From: Chlorogloeopsis fritschii PCC 6912
GTDB lineage: Bacteria; Cyanobacteriota; Cyanobacteriia; Cyanobacteriales; Nostocaceae
DNA length: 64,000 bases
Assembly (NCBI RefSeq): GCF_000317285.1
Contig: NZ_AJLN01000047.1
Location: 124,001-188,000, forward strand
Direction: 5' to 3'
The notes under the pieces: model-generated
Told to the model about the DNA's origin: nothing
Database searches by the model: none
Seen by the model: only the letters and a program-made list of their open reading frames with translations
Program-made: the position numbers and the translations under genes
Shown here: positions 25,774-34,198 of the stretch, piece after piece
Layout: each line of letters opens with the position of its first letter
Position numbering within the stretch: the stretch's first letter is position 1

Positions 25774-26643
25774 TTAATGTGCAATCTTCAGTTCTTTGAG
25801 AGCGGCTTCTCCCAATATTCGATGAGCAGCAGTAGTTGGATGAATGTCATCCCAGAATAGAAATTCGTCGGCATTTTTACAAATAGCAACATTGTTCACA
25901 CAAGCGCTTGTCACATTTGTAAAACCAAACTTTGCTGGTTCTGTTATCGCTTCTCGATATAATAAATTGACATCAAGCTCGATAATCTGAGCATCATTGT
26001 CTAAGTTTTGGTTAAGAAAATTTAGAGATTTAGCCAAGCCAAGATTATGAGCGATCGTTACAGCACTCAGACTATTAGAATAGGGGCTGTTACGTGTGGC
26101 TGGAAGTTTACCTAAATCTGGTAAATTAGCTATCAATATATTTTTAGCTCCTGCTGTTACAAGAGACTGAATTGCATTTGATAAATTGGAAATTGAAGTA
26201 GCCGAATCGGTAGCGCCTGAGAGGTAATCATTCGCGCCAGCCCATAAAATATAAAGTGCTTTATTATTTACCTTTTGATGAGCTTTTGTAAAACTATAAA
26301 CTTGCGCTAATACGCCCGGAATTCCATTAACAGTAGTATTTAGTGTAGTTGCACCACCATAAGCAAAGTTATTAATTTGCTGATGACTTAATCCTAGATT
26401 AGAGCTAAGATATTCTACCCAAACTGGGCCATTTGAATAACGTCCTCGAAAGTAGGGAGGGCTGGGAGGATAAATTTTTTCAGCATTTTTAAATCCATTG
26501 CCAATATCTGAAAGACTATCACCAAACACATAGAGTTCATCCATTTTATTTGAATAATTTAAGCCTTGTGTATGAGATGCAAATACAACCATAATTAAAG
26601 TTATGAAAGTAAGCGCTACTAGAAAAATACGTTTTTTCATCAT
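25774..26643 (-). CDS. Secreted SGNH/GDSL hydrolase (esterase/lipase)
   Basis: A 289-residue protein with an N-terminal signal peptide (KKRIFLVALTFITLIMVV). The catalytic blocks are present: YVFGDSLSDIGNG with nucleophile Ser43, the oxyanion residues in NNFAYGGAT and WAGANDYLSG, and the Asp/His pair in FWDDIHPTTAAH. This identifies a secreted GDSL hydrolase of the phospholipase/lecithinase/hemolysin group acting on lipid or glycan esters. Substrate is not predictable. It stands alone, with an upstream hairpin separating it from the small gene at 26786. Confidence 0.92.
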   Translation of the reverse strand: MMKKRIFLVALTFITLIMVVFASHTQGLNYSNKMDELYVFGDSLSDIGNGFKNAEKIYPPSPPYFRGRYSNGPVWVEYLSSNLGLSHQQINNFAYGGATTLNTTVNGIPGVLAQVYSFTKAHQKVNNKALYILWAGANDYLSGATDSATSISNLSNAIQSLVTAGAKNILIANLPDLGKLPATRNSPYSNSLSAVTIAHNLGLAKSLNFLNQNLDNDAQIIELDVNLLYREAITEPAKFGFTNVTSACVNNVAICKNADEFLFWDDIHPTTAAHRILGEAALKELKIAH

Positions 26644-26672
26644 TCAACTTTATTGTTATCAAAAGCTCAAAA

Positions 26673-26699
26673 CCCTCTTCGTATAGTATGTGAAGAGGG
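26673..26699 (-). terminator. Intrinsic terminator (minus strand)
   Basis: Eight-base arms CCCTCTTC and GAAGAGGG, followed on the minus strand by TTTTGAGCTTTT. It would end transcripts of the gene at 26786-27031 before the hydrolase gene. Confidence 0.6.
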
Positions 26700-26785
26700 C
26701 TATTACTCAAGATTTAACGTGATAAATATAGGGGATGTCTTTTACTTTTTGGATATTGTCTTTATGTACTGAAACTAAAATTAGG

Positions 26786-27031
26786 CTAAATTGTGGCAGA
26801 ACGAATTGCATAACTTGAGTGTGCAAAATTTTTAAGCTGCTCTTTTAATTTATTTGGAAGACAATGGAAAGCACGACCTTGCCATCCCTTTGTTCTTTGA
26901 TATTCCAGATGTCCACAATACTTATTCCCTTTATGAATATGCCAACCCCAGTTAGCTGGAATTACCTCATATTCACTCAAGGTTTGAGTCAAATAAAGCG
27001 TCAACTGTTCAAGGTTATGTTGAGGTTTCAT
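26786..27031 (-). CDS. Small protein of unknown function
   Basis: An 81-residue soluble protein, from the ATG at 27031: MKPQHNLEQLTLYLTQTLSE, then aromatic-rich IPANWGWHIHKGNKYCGHLE and a basic C-terminal part. The His/Trp/Cys content is unusual, with single Cys residues in KYCGH and FHCLP that could bind a metal, but no known motif is complete. A longer start at 27070 adds 13 unlikely residues. No family recognised. A terminator follows it. Confidence 0.5.
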   Translation of the reverse strand: MKPQHNLEQLTLYLTQTLSEYEVIPANWGWHIHKGNKYCGHLEYQRTKGWQGRAFHCLPNKLKEQLKNFAHSSYAIRSATI

Positions 27032-27276
27032 AGCTGTATAGAAATTCCAGTGTTTATATATAAAGGACACAATAGTTTTGGTTTTATAGATAAATATTCT
27101 CTTAAATCCAAGCTGTTTGACCCCTTACTTGAGAGTTATTTAGTTCGCATCTAGAGAGAGATTTACTAACAAATTTTATGAATCTGCCTGAGAATTAAAG
27201 CTGTACGCGAAGCAGATGGTAGAAGGAATAATCGAGAGCTTAGACGTTACACTCTAAAAAATTTAGGAGAAAATCC

Positions 27277-27915
27277 ATGAGCTTAAGACTATATCTACTG
27301 CGACACGGGGAAACAATTTACAGTCGCACAGGCGGTTTTTGCGGTATATTAGACCCGGATTTAACTCCAGAAGGACATTTGATGGCTCAGGCGTTTGCCG
27401 AGTTTTATAGTAAATTACCCTGGGAAGCCGTTTATGTCAGTCCAATGAAGCGCACGATCGCTACTGCTAAACCGTTGTGCGAGCGAATCGGCATAAATAT
27501 GCAGCTACGGGATGGGTTGAAAGAAATTCACTACGGTAAATGGGAAGGCAAAACCGCGGACTATGTTAAAGAAAACTATGGTGATGACTATGTGCGTTGG
27601 TTAACAGAACCTGCTTGGAATCCCCCCACAGAAGGAGAAACTGCCGTTGAAATTGCCAGTCGGGCTTCGGTAGTCATTGCCGAAATTGAAGAAAAACATC
27701 CGACGGGCAATGTTTTAGTGGTATCGCATAAAGCAACCCTACGGATTATTCTGTGCACTTTGTTAGGTATAGATTTAGGACGATACCGCGATCGCATCCA
27801 AGCACTTGCTGCTTCTGTTAGTATTGTCAAATTTGATACGCACGGCCCTTTACTAGAAGTATTGGGCGATCGCTACTACTTACCCGAAAATTTGCGTGCT
27901 TTGGCGGGAACTTAA
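27277..27915 (+). CDS. Histidine phosphatase family protein (phosphoglycerate mutase-like)
   Basis: A 212-residue protein of the branch-1 histidine phosphatases. The phosphohistidine motif is LYLLRHGETIYS (RHG near residues 9-11), with a second catalytic Arg in VSPMKRTIATAKPL, Glu in LKEIHYGKWEGK and the second His in VLVVSHKATLRII. Members include cofactor-dependent phosphoglycerate mutase, alpha-ribazole phosphatase and fructose-2,6-bisphosphatase-like enzymes; which applies is unclear. A good ribosome site, AGGAGA, precedes the ATG. Not in an evident operon. Confidence 0.9.
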   Translation: MSLRLYLLRHGETIYSRTGGFCGILDPDLTPEGHLMAQAFAEFYSKLPWEAVYVSPMKRTIATAKPLCERIGINMQLRDGLKEIHYGKWEGKTADYVKENYGDDYVRWLTEPAWNPPTEGETAVEIASRASVVIAEIEEKHPTGNVLVVSHKATLRIILCTLLGIDLGRYRDRIQALAASVSIVKFDTHGPLLEVLGDRYYLPENLRALAGT

Positions 27916-28010
27916 GACTTAAAGTCTCTTAACAAAGCTTAAGAATGCGTTGATAGCTTTTGGGCAAGATAATATGATATGAGTATTTGACCTGATGGGT
28001 GTCAATACTC

Positions 28011-28358
28011 ATGGTGCAAGACCAGATTTTGCTGAATGATTGGCATGTCATAGGGCGATCGCAAGACTTCCAACCAGGAACAGTCATGCATAAGCGTTTA
28101 TTAGGCGAAGATTTAGTGCTCTGGCACAATGGCGATAAAGTCTTAGCTTGGCAAGACTTTTGCCCTCATCGAGGTGCTCGTCTCTCCCTGGGATGGGTTG
28201 AGAAAGATACCCTAGTCTGCCCTTACCATGTCGAGTCTCAGCAACCCCGACGCTTACCTTTAGACTTGCAAGCAGAAGTACATTTACCAAGCGATCGCTA
28301 TTCACTTGCGTACCGTAAGTGGCTCAAGCAACAGGGTGTTGTCTTTGGCACTATCTAA
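28011..28358 (+). pseudogene. Rieske oxygenase-like gene with an internal deletion
   Basis: A 115-residue frame. The N-terminus is a Rieske domain start (NDWHVIGRSQDFQPG) with the first ligand pair in FCPHRGARLSLGW and the second in VCPYH. Right after CPYH, where the family continues for about 200 residues, the sequence jumps to VESQQPRRLPLDLQAEVHL and ends RKWLKQQGVVFGT. The latter resembles the extreme C-terminus of the same PaO/LLS1-type oxygenases. This looks like an in-frame deletion removing the catalytic iron domain. All four Rieske ligands remain, so a small ferredoxin-like protein may still be made, but the original oxygenase is lost. The comparison is from memory. Confidence 0.65.
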
Positions 28359-28378
28359 AACCTGGCGATCACTTCTAA

Positions 28379-28957
28379 TTACCACCAAGGATGCCATCTC
28401 AACGAGTCGATGCTGGGGCTGTAAAATTGTAATCTTCCAAAACCAAGAAATTGACCGTAAGATTTTTCGCCTGCTGGGTAGGCAGTGACTCCAAATAAGT
28501 AAACACCGCCAACCATAGGATTTTGCACGGGTTTGAGAGCAATGGTGATGTTTTTACCTGGCGAAACAGGCGGCTCAAATGTCAGTGATAAGGTGCGGGA
28601 TTTGCGATCGCTTGTCACATCTTTTAGTTTCAGCTTTTGCCCTCTTTTACGACGTGTTCCTTCAAAGGCATAAGTATCTTCTCGATCAAAGCGAATATAG
28701 TCAACTCCTTCACGTTGATTAATCGTTATTTTTTGTAGCGGTTCTCCGGCATTCTCAGGCAAGCTGATCGTAAAATAGTATGTTGCACCCCATACATAGG
28801 TATCTTGGTATGTAGTTGCTGCTTCTACAAGGCGTGGAGGCTGGGCGAAGTATACTGTGCCATTTTGCAATTGAATTGCCTGGCTTTTTAAGGTAACGTA
28901 ACCTTCAAATGCGATCGCCCAAGCTAGTGCTGTACTAAATAAGACTCCAAAGCGCAT
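28379..28957 (-). CDS. DUF2808 secreted protein
   Basis: A 192-residue protein. An N-terminal signal sequence (LFSTALAWAIAFEGYVTLKS) is followed by the family pattern: VYFAQPPRLVEAATTYQDT, YYFTISLPENAGEPLQKI and GRLQFYSP. The body is rich in alternating hydrophobic residues, a beta sandwich facing the periplasm. DUF2808 proteins are almost entirely cyanobacterial and of unknown function. It converges with the Rieske remnant, leaving 20 bases between stops. Confidence 0.9.
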   Translation of the reverse strand: MRFGVLFSTALAWAIAFEGYVTLKSQAIQLQNGTVYFAQPPRLVEAATTYQDTYVWGATYYFTISLPENAGEPLQKITINQREGVDYIRFDREDTYAFEGTRRKRGQKLKLKDVTSDRKSRTLSLTFEPPVSPGKNITIALKPVQNPMVGGVYLFGVTAYPAGEKSYGQFLGFGRLQFYSPSIDSLRWHPWW

Positions 28958-29253
28958 GGCTTTATACCTTTTAGAGCTAAGGCAGACTCAAAGCCCGCTC
29001 TACTTTATGCTTATGATTTAATTGTAGTTATTTGCTCGTGTAAAAGTTACTTATCTTTATTGCTATTACTTATATCTTTGCAAAGATTTTTAATGCACAG
29101 ATGGAAACGTAAGTCGCAGCGTGTATAATTGTCAAGCTGTATTTAGTTTATACATTGCCAGCTAGCAATGTATAAAGATAATTGAAATTTGTTGTCAAAA
29201 CGATTTGTGAAGTAAGAAACTAAGAATATAACCCCAGCAATTATTCATTACTT
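28958..29253. other. Divergent promoter region
   Basis: Between divergent genes. AT-rich. Contains TATACATTGCCAGCTAGCAATGTATA at about 29149-29174, a near-perfect palindrome with arms TATACATTGC and GCAATGTATA, a candidate operator for either flanking gene. Confidence 0.5.
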
Positions 29254-29742
29254 ATGAATACTGTTTCTAGCTTCGGATTCAAGCGCCCGGTATGGCAATC
29301 TATTGTCATGTTAACTTTGGGCTTCTGGCTGAGTGCTAGCCTTCTGTTAGATTGGATAATTATGCCTAGTCTTTATGTTTCTGGCATGATGACACAAGCA
29401 AGTTTTGCGACGGCAGGCTATGTAATTTTTTGGAATTTTAATCGTATTGAATTACTGGCTGCTGGTTTAGTATTAACTGGCGTGTTGGCTCTCAGCAAAG
29501 ACACAACTAACTGGCGTATTGGTAGCCTGATTTTATCAGTACTACTGCTGTTGATATCACTAGCTGATACATATTTGTTAACTCCGCAAATGTCTGCCAT
29601 CGGGCTGCAATTAAACTTATTTCAGGCAGCAGGAGAAATCCCAACAAATATGAACATTTTGCACGGCGGTTACTGGCTATTAGAAATAGTCAAACTGGTG
29701 GCAGGTGGAACGCTTTTGGCTTGGTGCTGGCAAAAGCAATAG
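29254..29742 (+). CDS. Four-helix integral membrane protein, function unknown
   Basis: A 162-residue protein with four hydrophobic segments at about 13-40, 63-80, 88-107 and 137-158. A short loop near the C-terminus reads MNILHGGYWLLEIVKLVAGG, a pattern seen in some small DUF4149-like membrane proteins, though I am not sure of the family. Conserved charged residues sit at helix ends (NRIELL, ADTYLL). Convergent with the UPF0016 genes; the palindrome between them probably ends both transcripts. Confidence 0.7.
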   Translation: MNTVSSFGFKRPVWQSIVMLTLGFWLSASLLLDWIIMPSLYVSGMMTQASFATAGYVIFWNFNRIELLAAGLVLTGVLALSKDTTNWRIGSLILSVLLLLISLADTYLLTPQMSAIGLQLNLFQAAGEIPTNMNILHGGYWLLEIVKLVAGGTLLAWCWQKQ

Positions 29743-29753
29743 AGAAGAATTTT

Positions 29754-29780
29754 TAGAGACGTGCGAGAGTGCGTCTCTAC
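29754..29780. repeat. Palindromic repeat/bidirectional terminator
   Basis: Arms TAGAGACG and CGTCTCTA with a 10-base loop, in the 44-base space between two convergent genes. Same family as the repeat inside the gene at 21951-21980. Confidence 0.75.
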
Positions 29781-29786
29781 GACTAA

Positions 29787-30071
29787 TCATTCAGATGCTT
29801 CATGATTAAAAAACAGCAGACGCAAAGCAAGGATAGCAAATCCCACAGCAGCGATCGCTTTCAATAATCGTGTAGGTAATAATTCTGCTACAACTCCTCC
29901 AGAAACAGCTCCCAAAAAACTTGTCAAAAGTAATGCAGCAGCTGTACCAAAGAACACGGCTCGCGGAGATTGACAACGCCCTGAAAGCGCGATCGCAGCT
30001 AACTGACTTTTGTCGCCTAACTCTGATAAAAAAACTGTGATAAAGCTCAATCCTACAAGGTGCCAGTCCAT
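29787..30071 (-). CDS. Half-size UPF0016 (GDT1/TMEM165) cation transporter subunit
   Basis: A 94-residue protein with three membrane spans. The first carries SELGDKSQLAAIALS, the E-x-G-D-[KR]-[ST] signature of the UPF0016 family, which in cyanobacteria and chloroplasts exports Mn2+ (Mnx-like) and in yeast moves Ca2+/Mn2+. Full members have two such domains; this one has a single copy, as does the next gene upstream. The two half-proteins probably pair. The ATG start at 30071 leaves no extension. Confidence 0.88.
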   Translation of the reverse strand: MDWHLVGLSFITVFLSELGDKSQLAAIALSGRCQSPRAVFFGTAAALLLTSFLGAVSGGVVAELLPTRLLKAIAAVGFAILALRLLFFNHEASE

Positions 30072-30107
30072 AATATTTTGCTCTAGTTAGTGGTTAATAG
30101 TTAGTAG

Positions 30108-30175
30108 TTAGTAGGGGAGGCAGCGCGCCCTTGCAGGTTAAGAGCGTCGAGGGCGACTGCCGTGCGAGTTTATTG
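30108..30175 (+). repeat. GC-rich dispersed repeat fragment
   Basis: GTAGGGGAGGCAGCGCGCCC followed by TTGCAGGTTAAGAGCG and GGGCGACTGCCGTGCGAGTT. Fragments of the same family occur at 24.7-24.9, 25.6 and 54.0-54.2 kb. It lies between the two half-size transporter genes. Confidence 0.7.
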
Positions 30176-30267
30176 AGATATTTCGTTATCCTATAAAGAT
30201 GATTGTTAAAACCCAGCCATATAGCAGTTAGTAGTTTTTTCTACTATCCACTAACTACTAACCAATA

Positions 30268-30693
30268 TCATTGCACTACATCCCAAAACAGCATGAGGGA
30301 AATTAGCAGTAACATCACCCCCGCAGCTTTATTAACAGTTTTGGGAGACAGGCGGCTAGCAATCCAACTACCTAAAAGCACTCCCAGTAGACTAGTAGTA
30401 ATTAATGCAGCAGCAGAACCTATAAATACTAGCCAAGGTGAATGGGATTCTGCACTCATCAATAGAGTAGATAGCTGAGTTTTATCACCAATTTCTGCTA
30501 GAAAAATAGTTAAGAAGGTAGTAGTAAAAATAGCTACACCGGATTGCTTTTGAGAATCGACATTTGCGGGTGATGGTGAGTCGATTGCAGCAATAGCTAT
30601 ATTGCCTTCACAAATGCTTTCGAGTTCTAGCTGAGTTTGAGGCTGAGATCCACTGGCTACGCTCACAGGTACAGAATCAAGTTTCACAGGCAA
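30268..30693 (-). CDS. Half-size UPF0016 cation transporter subunit with N-terminal extension
   Basis: A 141-residue protein. Residues 1-48 are polar and variable. The membrane part has three spans and the signature AEIGDKTQLSTLLMS, the second half of the two-domain UPF0016 fold. Together with the gene 197 bases downstream on the same strand (signature ELGDKSQ), it would form a complete manganese/calcium exporter as a heteromer. In family members the two Glu/Asp motifs face each other across the transport path. Role: Mn2+ homeostasis, inferred from family. Confidence 0.88.
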   Translation of the reverse strand: MPVKLDSVPVSVASGSQPQTQLELESICEGNIAIAAIDSPSPANVDSQKQSGVAIFTTTFLTIFLAEIGDKTQLSTLLMSAESHSPWLVFIGSAAALITTSLLGVLLGSWIASRLSPKTVNKAAGVMLLLISLMLFWDVVQ

Positions 30694-30973
30694 TAGTTTG
30701 ATCTAGAGGTTGCTTTCATATTCTTTTCATTTTCTCAGATTGTTGTTACAAATTGCAACCCCGGAATGATTAATTCTTGTTTGTTGTGTCTGTAACAAGC
30801 TCAGGTGCTGCCACCAGGAGTTTCTCCATAGCTTGAGCAACCCAATAAATCCTAATCAAACTCGCGCCCTTGAGAATGAGTGGGAATATCTATTATTTTC
30901 CAGCAGGTACAGTTGAGGCGCACTCACACCAAGTTCGCCAACAACTGCCAGGAGCAGAAATCTTCGAGGCTAG

Positions 30974-32035
30974 TTAATAATTACTAGCCATTTGGCAAAT
31001 TACCATAGCATGTGATAAGTATTTGTTAGTACTATAGTGAACAAGTTCTAGCCCGGCTTTTGCTATTTCTTGCATTAGTTCAGGCATTTCATACTTATGA
31101 TGTCTCCAAATCGTTATTTCCTCACCTGCGGAGATTTCAATATCTTTATTGATTGTCCCAAAATTAAAATTTATAGTATAATCACTCAAGATTTTCATAT
31201 TAGCAACTATACTATCTGTTTCTGAATCATATTTTCTCAAAAGTTGACAATCTTCAGATTTAATCCCTGTTTTGTTTTTAATCCATTTATACACTTGTTC
31301 TGCATGATATTTGCAGCCACCTCTAGCCCTGCCATCCCATTGAGCATTAGAACCAATTTCGTTAGTGAAAACTAAAAAATCGTTCCTTTCCATGCTATTT
31401 CTAAAATTTGTCAGTACTTTAATTCTATTGTGATGGTTTCCCATAGTCACACCCAAGTGCAAAATTATTTTTGCTGGAGATTCACTTTTCACTTGAGTCT
31501 GATTTTCTAACAAACTTGGGTGTATACAATTATTTTCTATATCGAGTAAAGCGCTAGCAAATTTAAGCTTGGGAAACCACTTCCTAAAATTAGCATTGGA
31601 GATATTAAGTAGCTCTTCGCTTATATCTAAGGCAATGTATTTGTTGATTAAACCAATTTGATTAAGTTGAGAGATAAATTGTTTAACAGGATATAAATTC
31701 CCTGCACCTACATCAACAATATCAATTTTTTGGCAATTTTTAAACTTGTCGACAATGAATGTAAAATTCTGATTTAAAAGGTCAATTTCTACATTTGATG
31801 TTCGATACCATTTAGGAATGGCATATTTGAGATAAAAATCATTCCAAATTTTTGCACCTCTACCTTTATAAGAATACTTGAGTGGTATTTCTCGTCTAGT
31901 TTCTAATGCATGAATTATCTCTAAAACTTCTTCTTTGGAAAAAACAGAGTAAAACTCAGAAATTGGCTTTGCTATACGATTATTCAAAGTAGGGATATCC
32001 AAGTAAAGGTGTGAATTGCTATTATATCTAGCCAT
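30974..32035 (-). CDS. EgtD-like SAM-dependent methyltransferase
   Basis: About 353 residues from the ATG at 32035; a further in-frame ATG at 32122 would add 29 residues and cannot be ruled out. The fold is that of the histidine N-alpha-methyltransferase (EgtD, Methyltransf_33) family: an N-terminal helical region with RREIPLKYSYKGRGAKIWND, the SAM loop IDIVDVGAGNLYPVKQF, and YIALDISEELL. The C-terminal part has GITMGNH-like LGVTMGNHHNRIK and EITIWRHHKYE. EgtD makes hercynine for ergothioneine. No EgtB or EgtC partner lies nearby, so the substrate could differ. It stands alone. Confidence 0.8.
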   Translation of the reverse strand: MARYNSNSHLYLDIPTLNNRIAKPISEFYSVFSKEEVLEIIHALETRREIPLKYSYKGRGAKIWNDFYLKYAIPKWYRTSNVEIDLLNQNFTFIVDKFKNCQKIDIVDVGAGNLYPVKQFISQLNQIGLINKYIALDISEELLNISNANFRKWFPKLKFASALLDIENNCIHPSLLENQTQVKSESPAKIILHLGVTMGNHHNRIKVLTNFRNSMERNDFLVFTNEIGSNAQWDGRARGGCKYHAEQVYKWIKNKTGIKSEDCQLLRKYDSETDSIVANMKILSDYTINFNFGTINKDIEISAGEEITIWRHHKYEMPELMQEIAKAGLELVHYSTNKYLSHAMVICQMASNY

Positions 32036-32234
32036 TGTTCTTTTTCTTTGGCTTTTATAAAGATGAAAAATGAATTGCTCACAAACTTTACCAAAACCAA
32101 AGAAGTATTGTCCCATATTCATGCTTCAAAACAAGCACCAACTATCATCACATCTGGAAAATATGTCAAGAGTGAGTTTCTACTTACTGGGTAACTTCGA
32201 TAAAATATAGATTGCCAAAACCTTCTCTATTCTT

Positions 32235-32399
32235 ATGACTGTAAAACTCCAAACCGAAAAAGGCTTTATTACAGAAAGCACTAGTATAAAGAGAAATCAA
32301 GAAACAGAAAACGAAAAAGTTCTGTGTTCTCATTGTCAGCGCACTGCTACAAATGGTATTAAATGTAGAGGTATGTGTGTGGCTGACAGTGACTATTGA
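32235..32399 (+). CDS. Small cysteine-rich protein (zinc-ribbon-like)
   Basis: A 54-codon frame starting MTVKLQTEKGF. Its C-terminal half carries VLCSHCQRTATNGIKC and RGMCVADSDY, giving four cysteines spaced CxxC...CxxxC that could bind zinc. I recall similar small cyanobacterial proteins ending GMCVADxDY, of no known function. No convincing ribosome site is visible. It lies between the EgtD-like gene and the YkgJ gene. Confidence 0.5.
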   Translation: MTVKLQTEKGFITESTSIKRNQETENEKVLCSHCQRTATNGIKCRGMCVADSDY

Positions 32400-32561
32400 A
32401 GAAATAGCAGGCTTGTAGAGCTAAAATACTTCCGGTTTTGAATAGTTTGCCATTGCTTTGCCTTGTCCAAAGATAAGCCGATACCTGTGGTAAGTAAATG
32501 CAGCTTTTTAGACAGGCTGTGCCTAAATTATTGTAGATTTAATGGTAACTCTGTGTCTATG

Positions 32562-32927
32562 TCAACCCTCTTTGTATATATAACCAACGGCTTGATTGAA
32601 GCGCAGCATTTCTAGACTGCGATCGCCATAAACGCCTTCGATCTGCTCTTGGCAGCACTCAATGGCAAAATCATTTAATTCTTCCGGGCAAATACCGTAC
32701 ATATCTTCAAACACCTCCGCTTCTACACGGCAGAAACGCGGACGATAGGGGTAGATACGACACTCGCGCGTAGTGCGATCAAAATTTACACACCACCCTC
32801 CTTCACCTACCATGCTTAGATAGAGTTCCATTTCTTCTGGTGATAGGTACTCATCTAAGTCTGGGCGGTATGCTGGATCGAGATGACAGCAAGCTCCACA
32901 TTGCTTTACACATTGCCAAGTAGCCAT
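32562..32927 (-). CDS. YkgJ-family cysteine cluster protein
   Basis: A 121-residue protein with the UPF0153/YkgJ pattern: WQCVKQCGACCHLDPAYRPD near the start, then GGWCVNFDRTTRECRIYPYR and PRFCRVE, with further Cys in GICPEEL and IECCQEQ. These cysteines are predicted to bind a metal (zinc or iron-sulfur). The biological role is not established. The gene diverges from psb30, 181 bases away, sharing the intergenic promoter region. Short variants of this family are widely conserved in cyanobacteria. Confidence 0.9.
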   Translation of the reverse strand: MATWQCVKQCGACCHLDPAYRPDLDEYLSPEEMELYLSMVGEGGWCVNFDRTTRECRIYPYRPRFCRVEAEVFEDMYGICPEELNDFAIECCQEQIEGVYGDRSLEMLRFNQAVGYIYKEG

Positions 32928-33108
32928 TGTTTAAACCTTGATTGTTATTTGTTGGTGATGAGGTAGTATGCAGTCCCTATTTTAGTTTTGTATATTGTTT
33001 GTTATCATTTTGTTAAGTAAATTAAATTTGATAGGCGATCGCCGGATATGATAAATTCCGGGTTTGACAATTGAGTAATAGATAGTTTTGAGCCAACTGG
33101 GAGGGAAA

Positions 33109-33231
33109 ATGTTTGAAGCTTTAACAAGCATTAATTGGGAAGTTATTTTCCAGCTGCTGTTTGTAGCATTGATTATGTTAGCTGGCCCTGCGGTGATTTT
33201 TGTACTAGCTTTTCGCGGCGGCGACCTTTAA
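33109..33231 (+). CDS. psb30: Photosystem II reaction centre protein Psb30 (Ycf12)
   Basis: A 40-residue single-span thylakoid protein: [20 protein letters not shown], then a hydrophobic stretch [15 protein letters not shown] and the short tail RGGDL. Sequence, length and tail match Psb30/Ycf12, a peripheral PSII subunit near PsbJ and cytochrome b559. GGGAGGG lies 6-12 bases before the ATG. A perfect-stem terminator follows, so it is monocistronic. Too short to be found by length-filtered gene callers. Confidence 0.95.
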   Translation: MFEALTSINWEVIFQLLFVALIMLAGPAVIFVLAFRGGDL

Positions 33232-33259
33232 GATCAAATTTAGCTTTTTATTTGTCGTA

Positions 33260-33293
33260 AATATAGCCCGCTGATGTGGGCTATATTGTTTTT
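33260..33293 (+). terminator. Intrinsic terminator of psb30
   Basis: Ten-base perfect arms AATATAGCCC and GGGCTATATT with an 8-base loop, followed by GTTTTTAATTTTT. Confidence 0.9.
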
Positions 33294-33677
33294 AATTTTT
33301 CTGATAAGACATTAAGTATAGTAACACTACCATTACTGCACTAACTTCTTTTAGTGGACTGACACGACTAATTTAGTGCATTATATTTTGTGGGTTGGGT
33401 CGAGCTTACGAAACCCAACATCCCGATTCATGCTGGGTGGAGCGCAGGGCAGCCCAACCTACACCTAATACACCGTTTTAGTCTTGACACGCCACTAGTT
33501 GAGATTCTCATCAAAGAGCACTAGTAAATACTAGCGTCAAATTATAGCTACTTGAATCACGCAGCGCGATCGCCATGCCCGTACAAAGGCAGATGCTTGC
33601 TCAGTAGGAGCATTAAATCTGAGTAAAGATGGTGACAATATTTATATTTAATTACTGACATATAGCTTACTTCCGAC
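33294..33677. other. Intergenic spacer with a dispersed repeat
   Basis: Contains the palindromic repeat at 33389-33463. A minus-strand frame at 33557-33778 overlaps the SemiSWEET gene and is not credited. Otherwise nothing recognisable. Confidence 0.5.
33389..33463. repeat. Palindromic GGGTTGGG/CCCAACC repeat
   Basis: Outer arms TGTGGGTTGGG and CCCAACCTACA, with an internal AAACCCAACA; this is a widespread cyanobacterial intergenic repeat form. Confidence 0.65.
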
Positions 33678-33941
33678 ATGAAAGAAATAGTCACCTTTTT
33701 CTTTGGCTTAGGCTTTGTCATTAACGCTAGTTTATTTGTGCCACAAGCCTTGAGAATATTAAAAACTAAAAGTGCCAAAAATGTTTCTTTAATTACTTTT
33801 TCTGGCTTTAATCTAATTCAGTTTGATGGTGTTCTCTATGGTTATTACCAAAATGACTGGATTTTAATGTATGGAAATTTAATTAGCTTTATTACCTGTG
33901 GAACTGTAACATTATTGGCAATATACTATAGAAATAGATAA
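33678..33941 (+). CDS. SemiSWEET/PQ-loop sugar transporter
   Basis: An 87-residue protein with three membrane spans, the unit of a SemiSWEET. The first span ends in the PQ-loop signature FVPQALRILKTKSAKNVSL, the second carries FNLIQFDGVLYGYYQNDW, and the third follows quickly. SemiSWEETs dimerise to move sugars passively across the membrane; bacterial examples transport sucrose or glucose. It is a solo gene with a long upstream spacer. Substrate unknown. Confidence 0.88.
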   Translation: MKEIVTFFFGLGFVINASLFVPQALRILKTKSAKNVSLITFSGFNLIQFDGVLYGYYQNDWILMYGNLISFITCGTVTLLAIYYRNR

Positions 33942-34198
33942 TCTTACTCATATTTAATCTGGCAAAGATTCTCTTGTGCATATCTTTCAATATCGAAAGT
34001 AGAATCATTACTTTCTAATATTACCTTCTTGGGATATATTGCTACTAGTTCCTAGCTAACATGATAGGAAATCGCATTATGAGGAAGGCTAAGTGCTTCT
34101 AAAATAAGTTGTTGTATTTTCACGACGATTGAATAATGTGAATCTCAGTAATTAGTGATTAACTACAAAATTTTAGGAATAAATTCCAGAAATATTTG

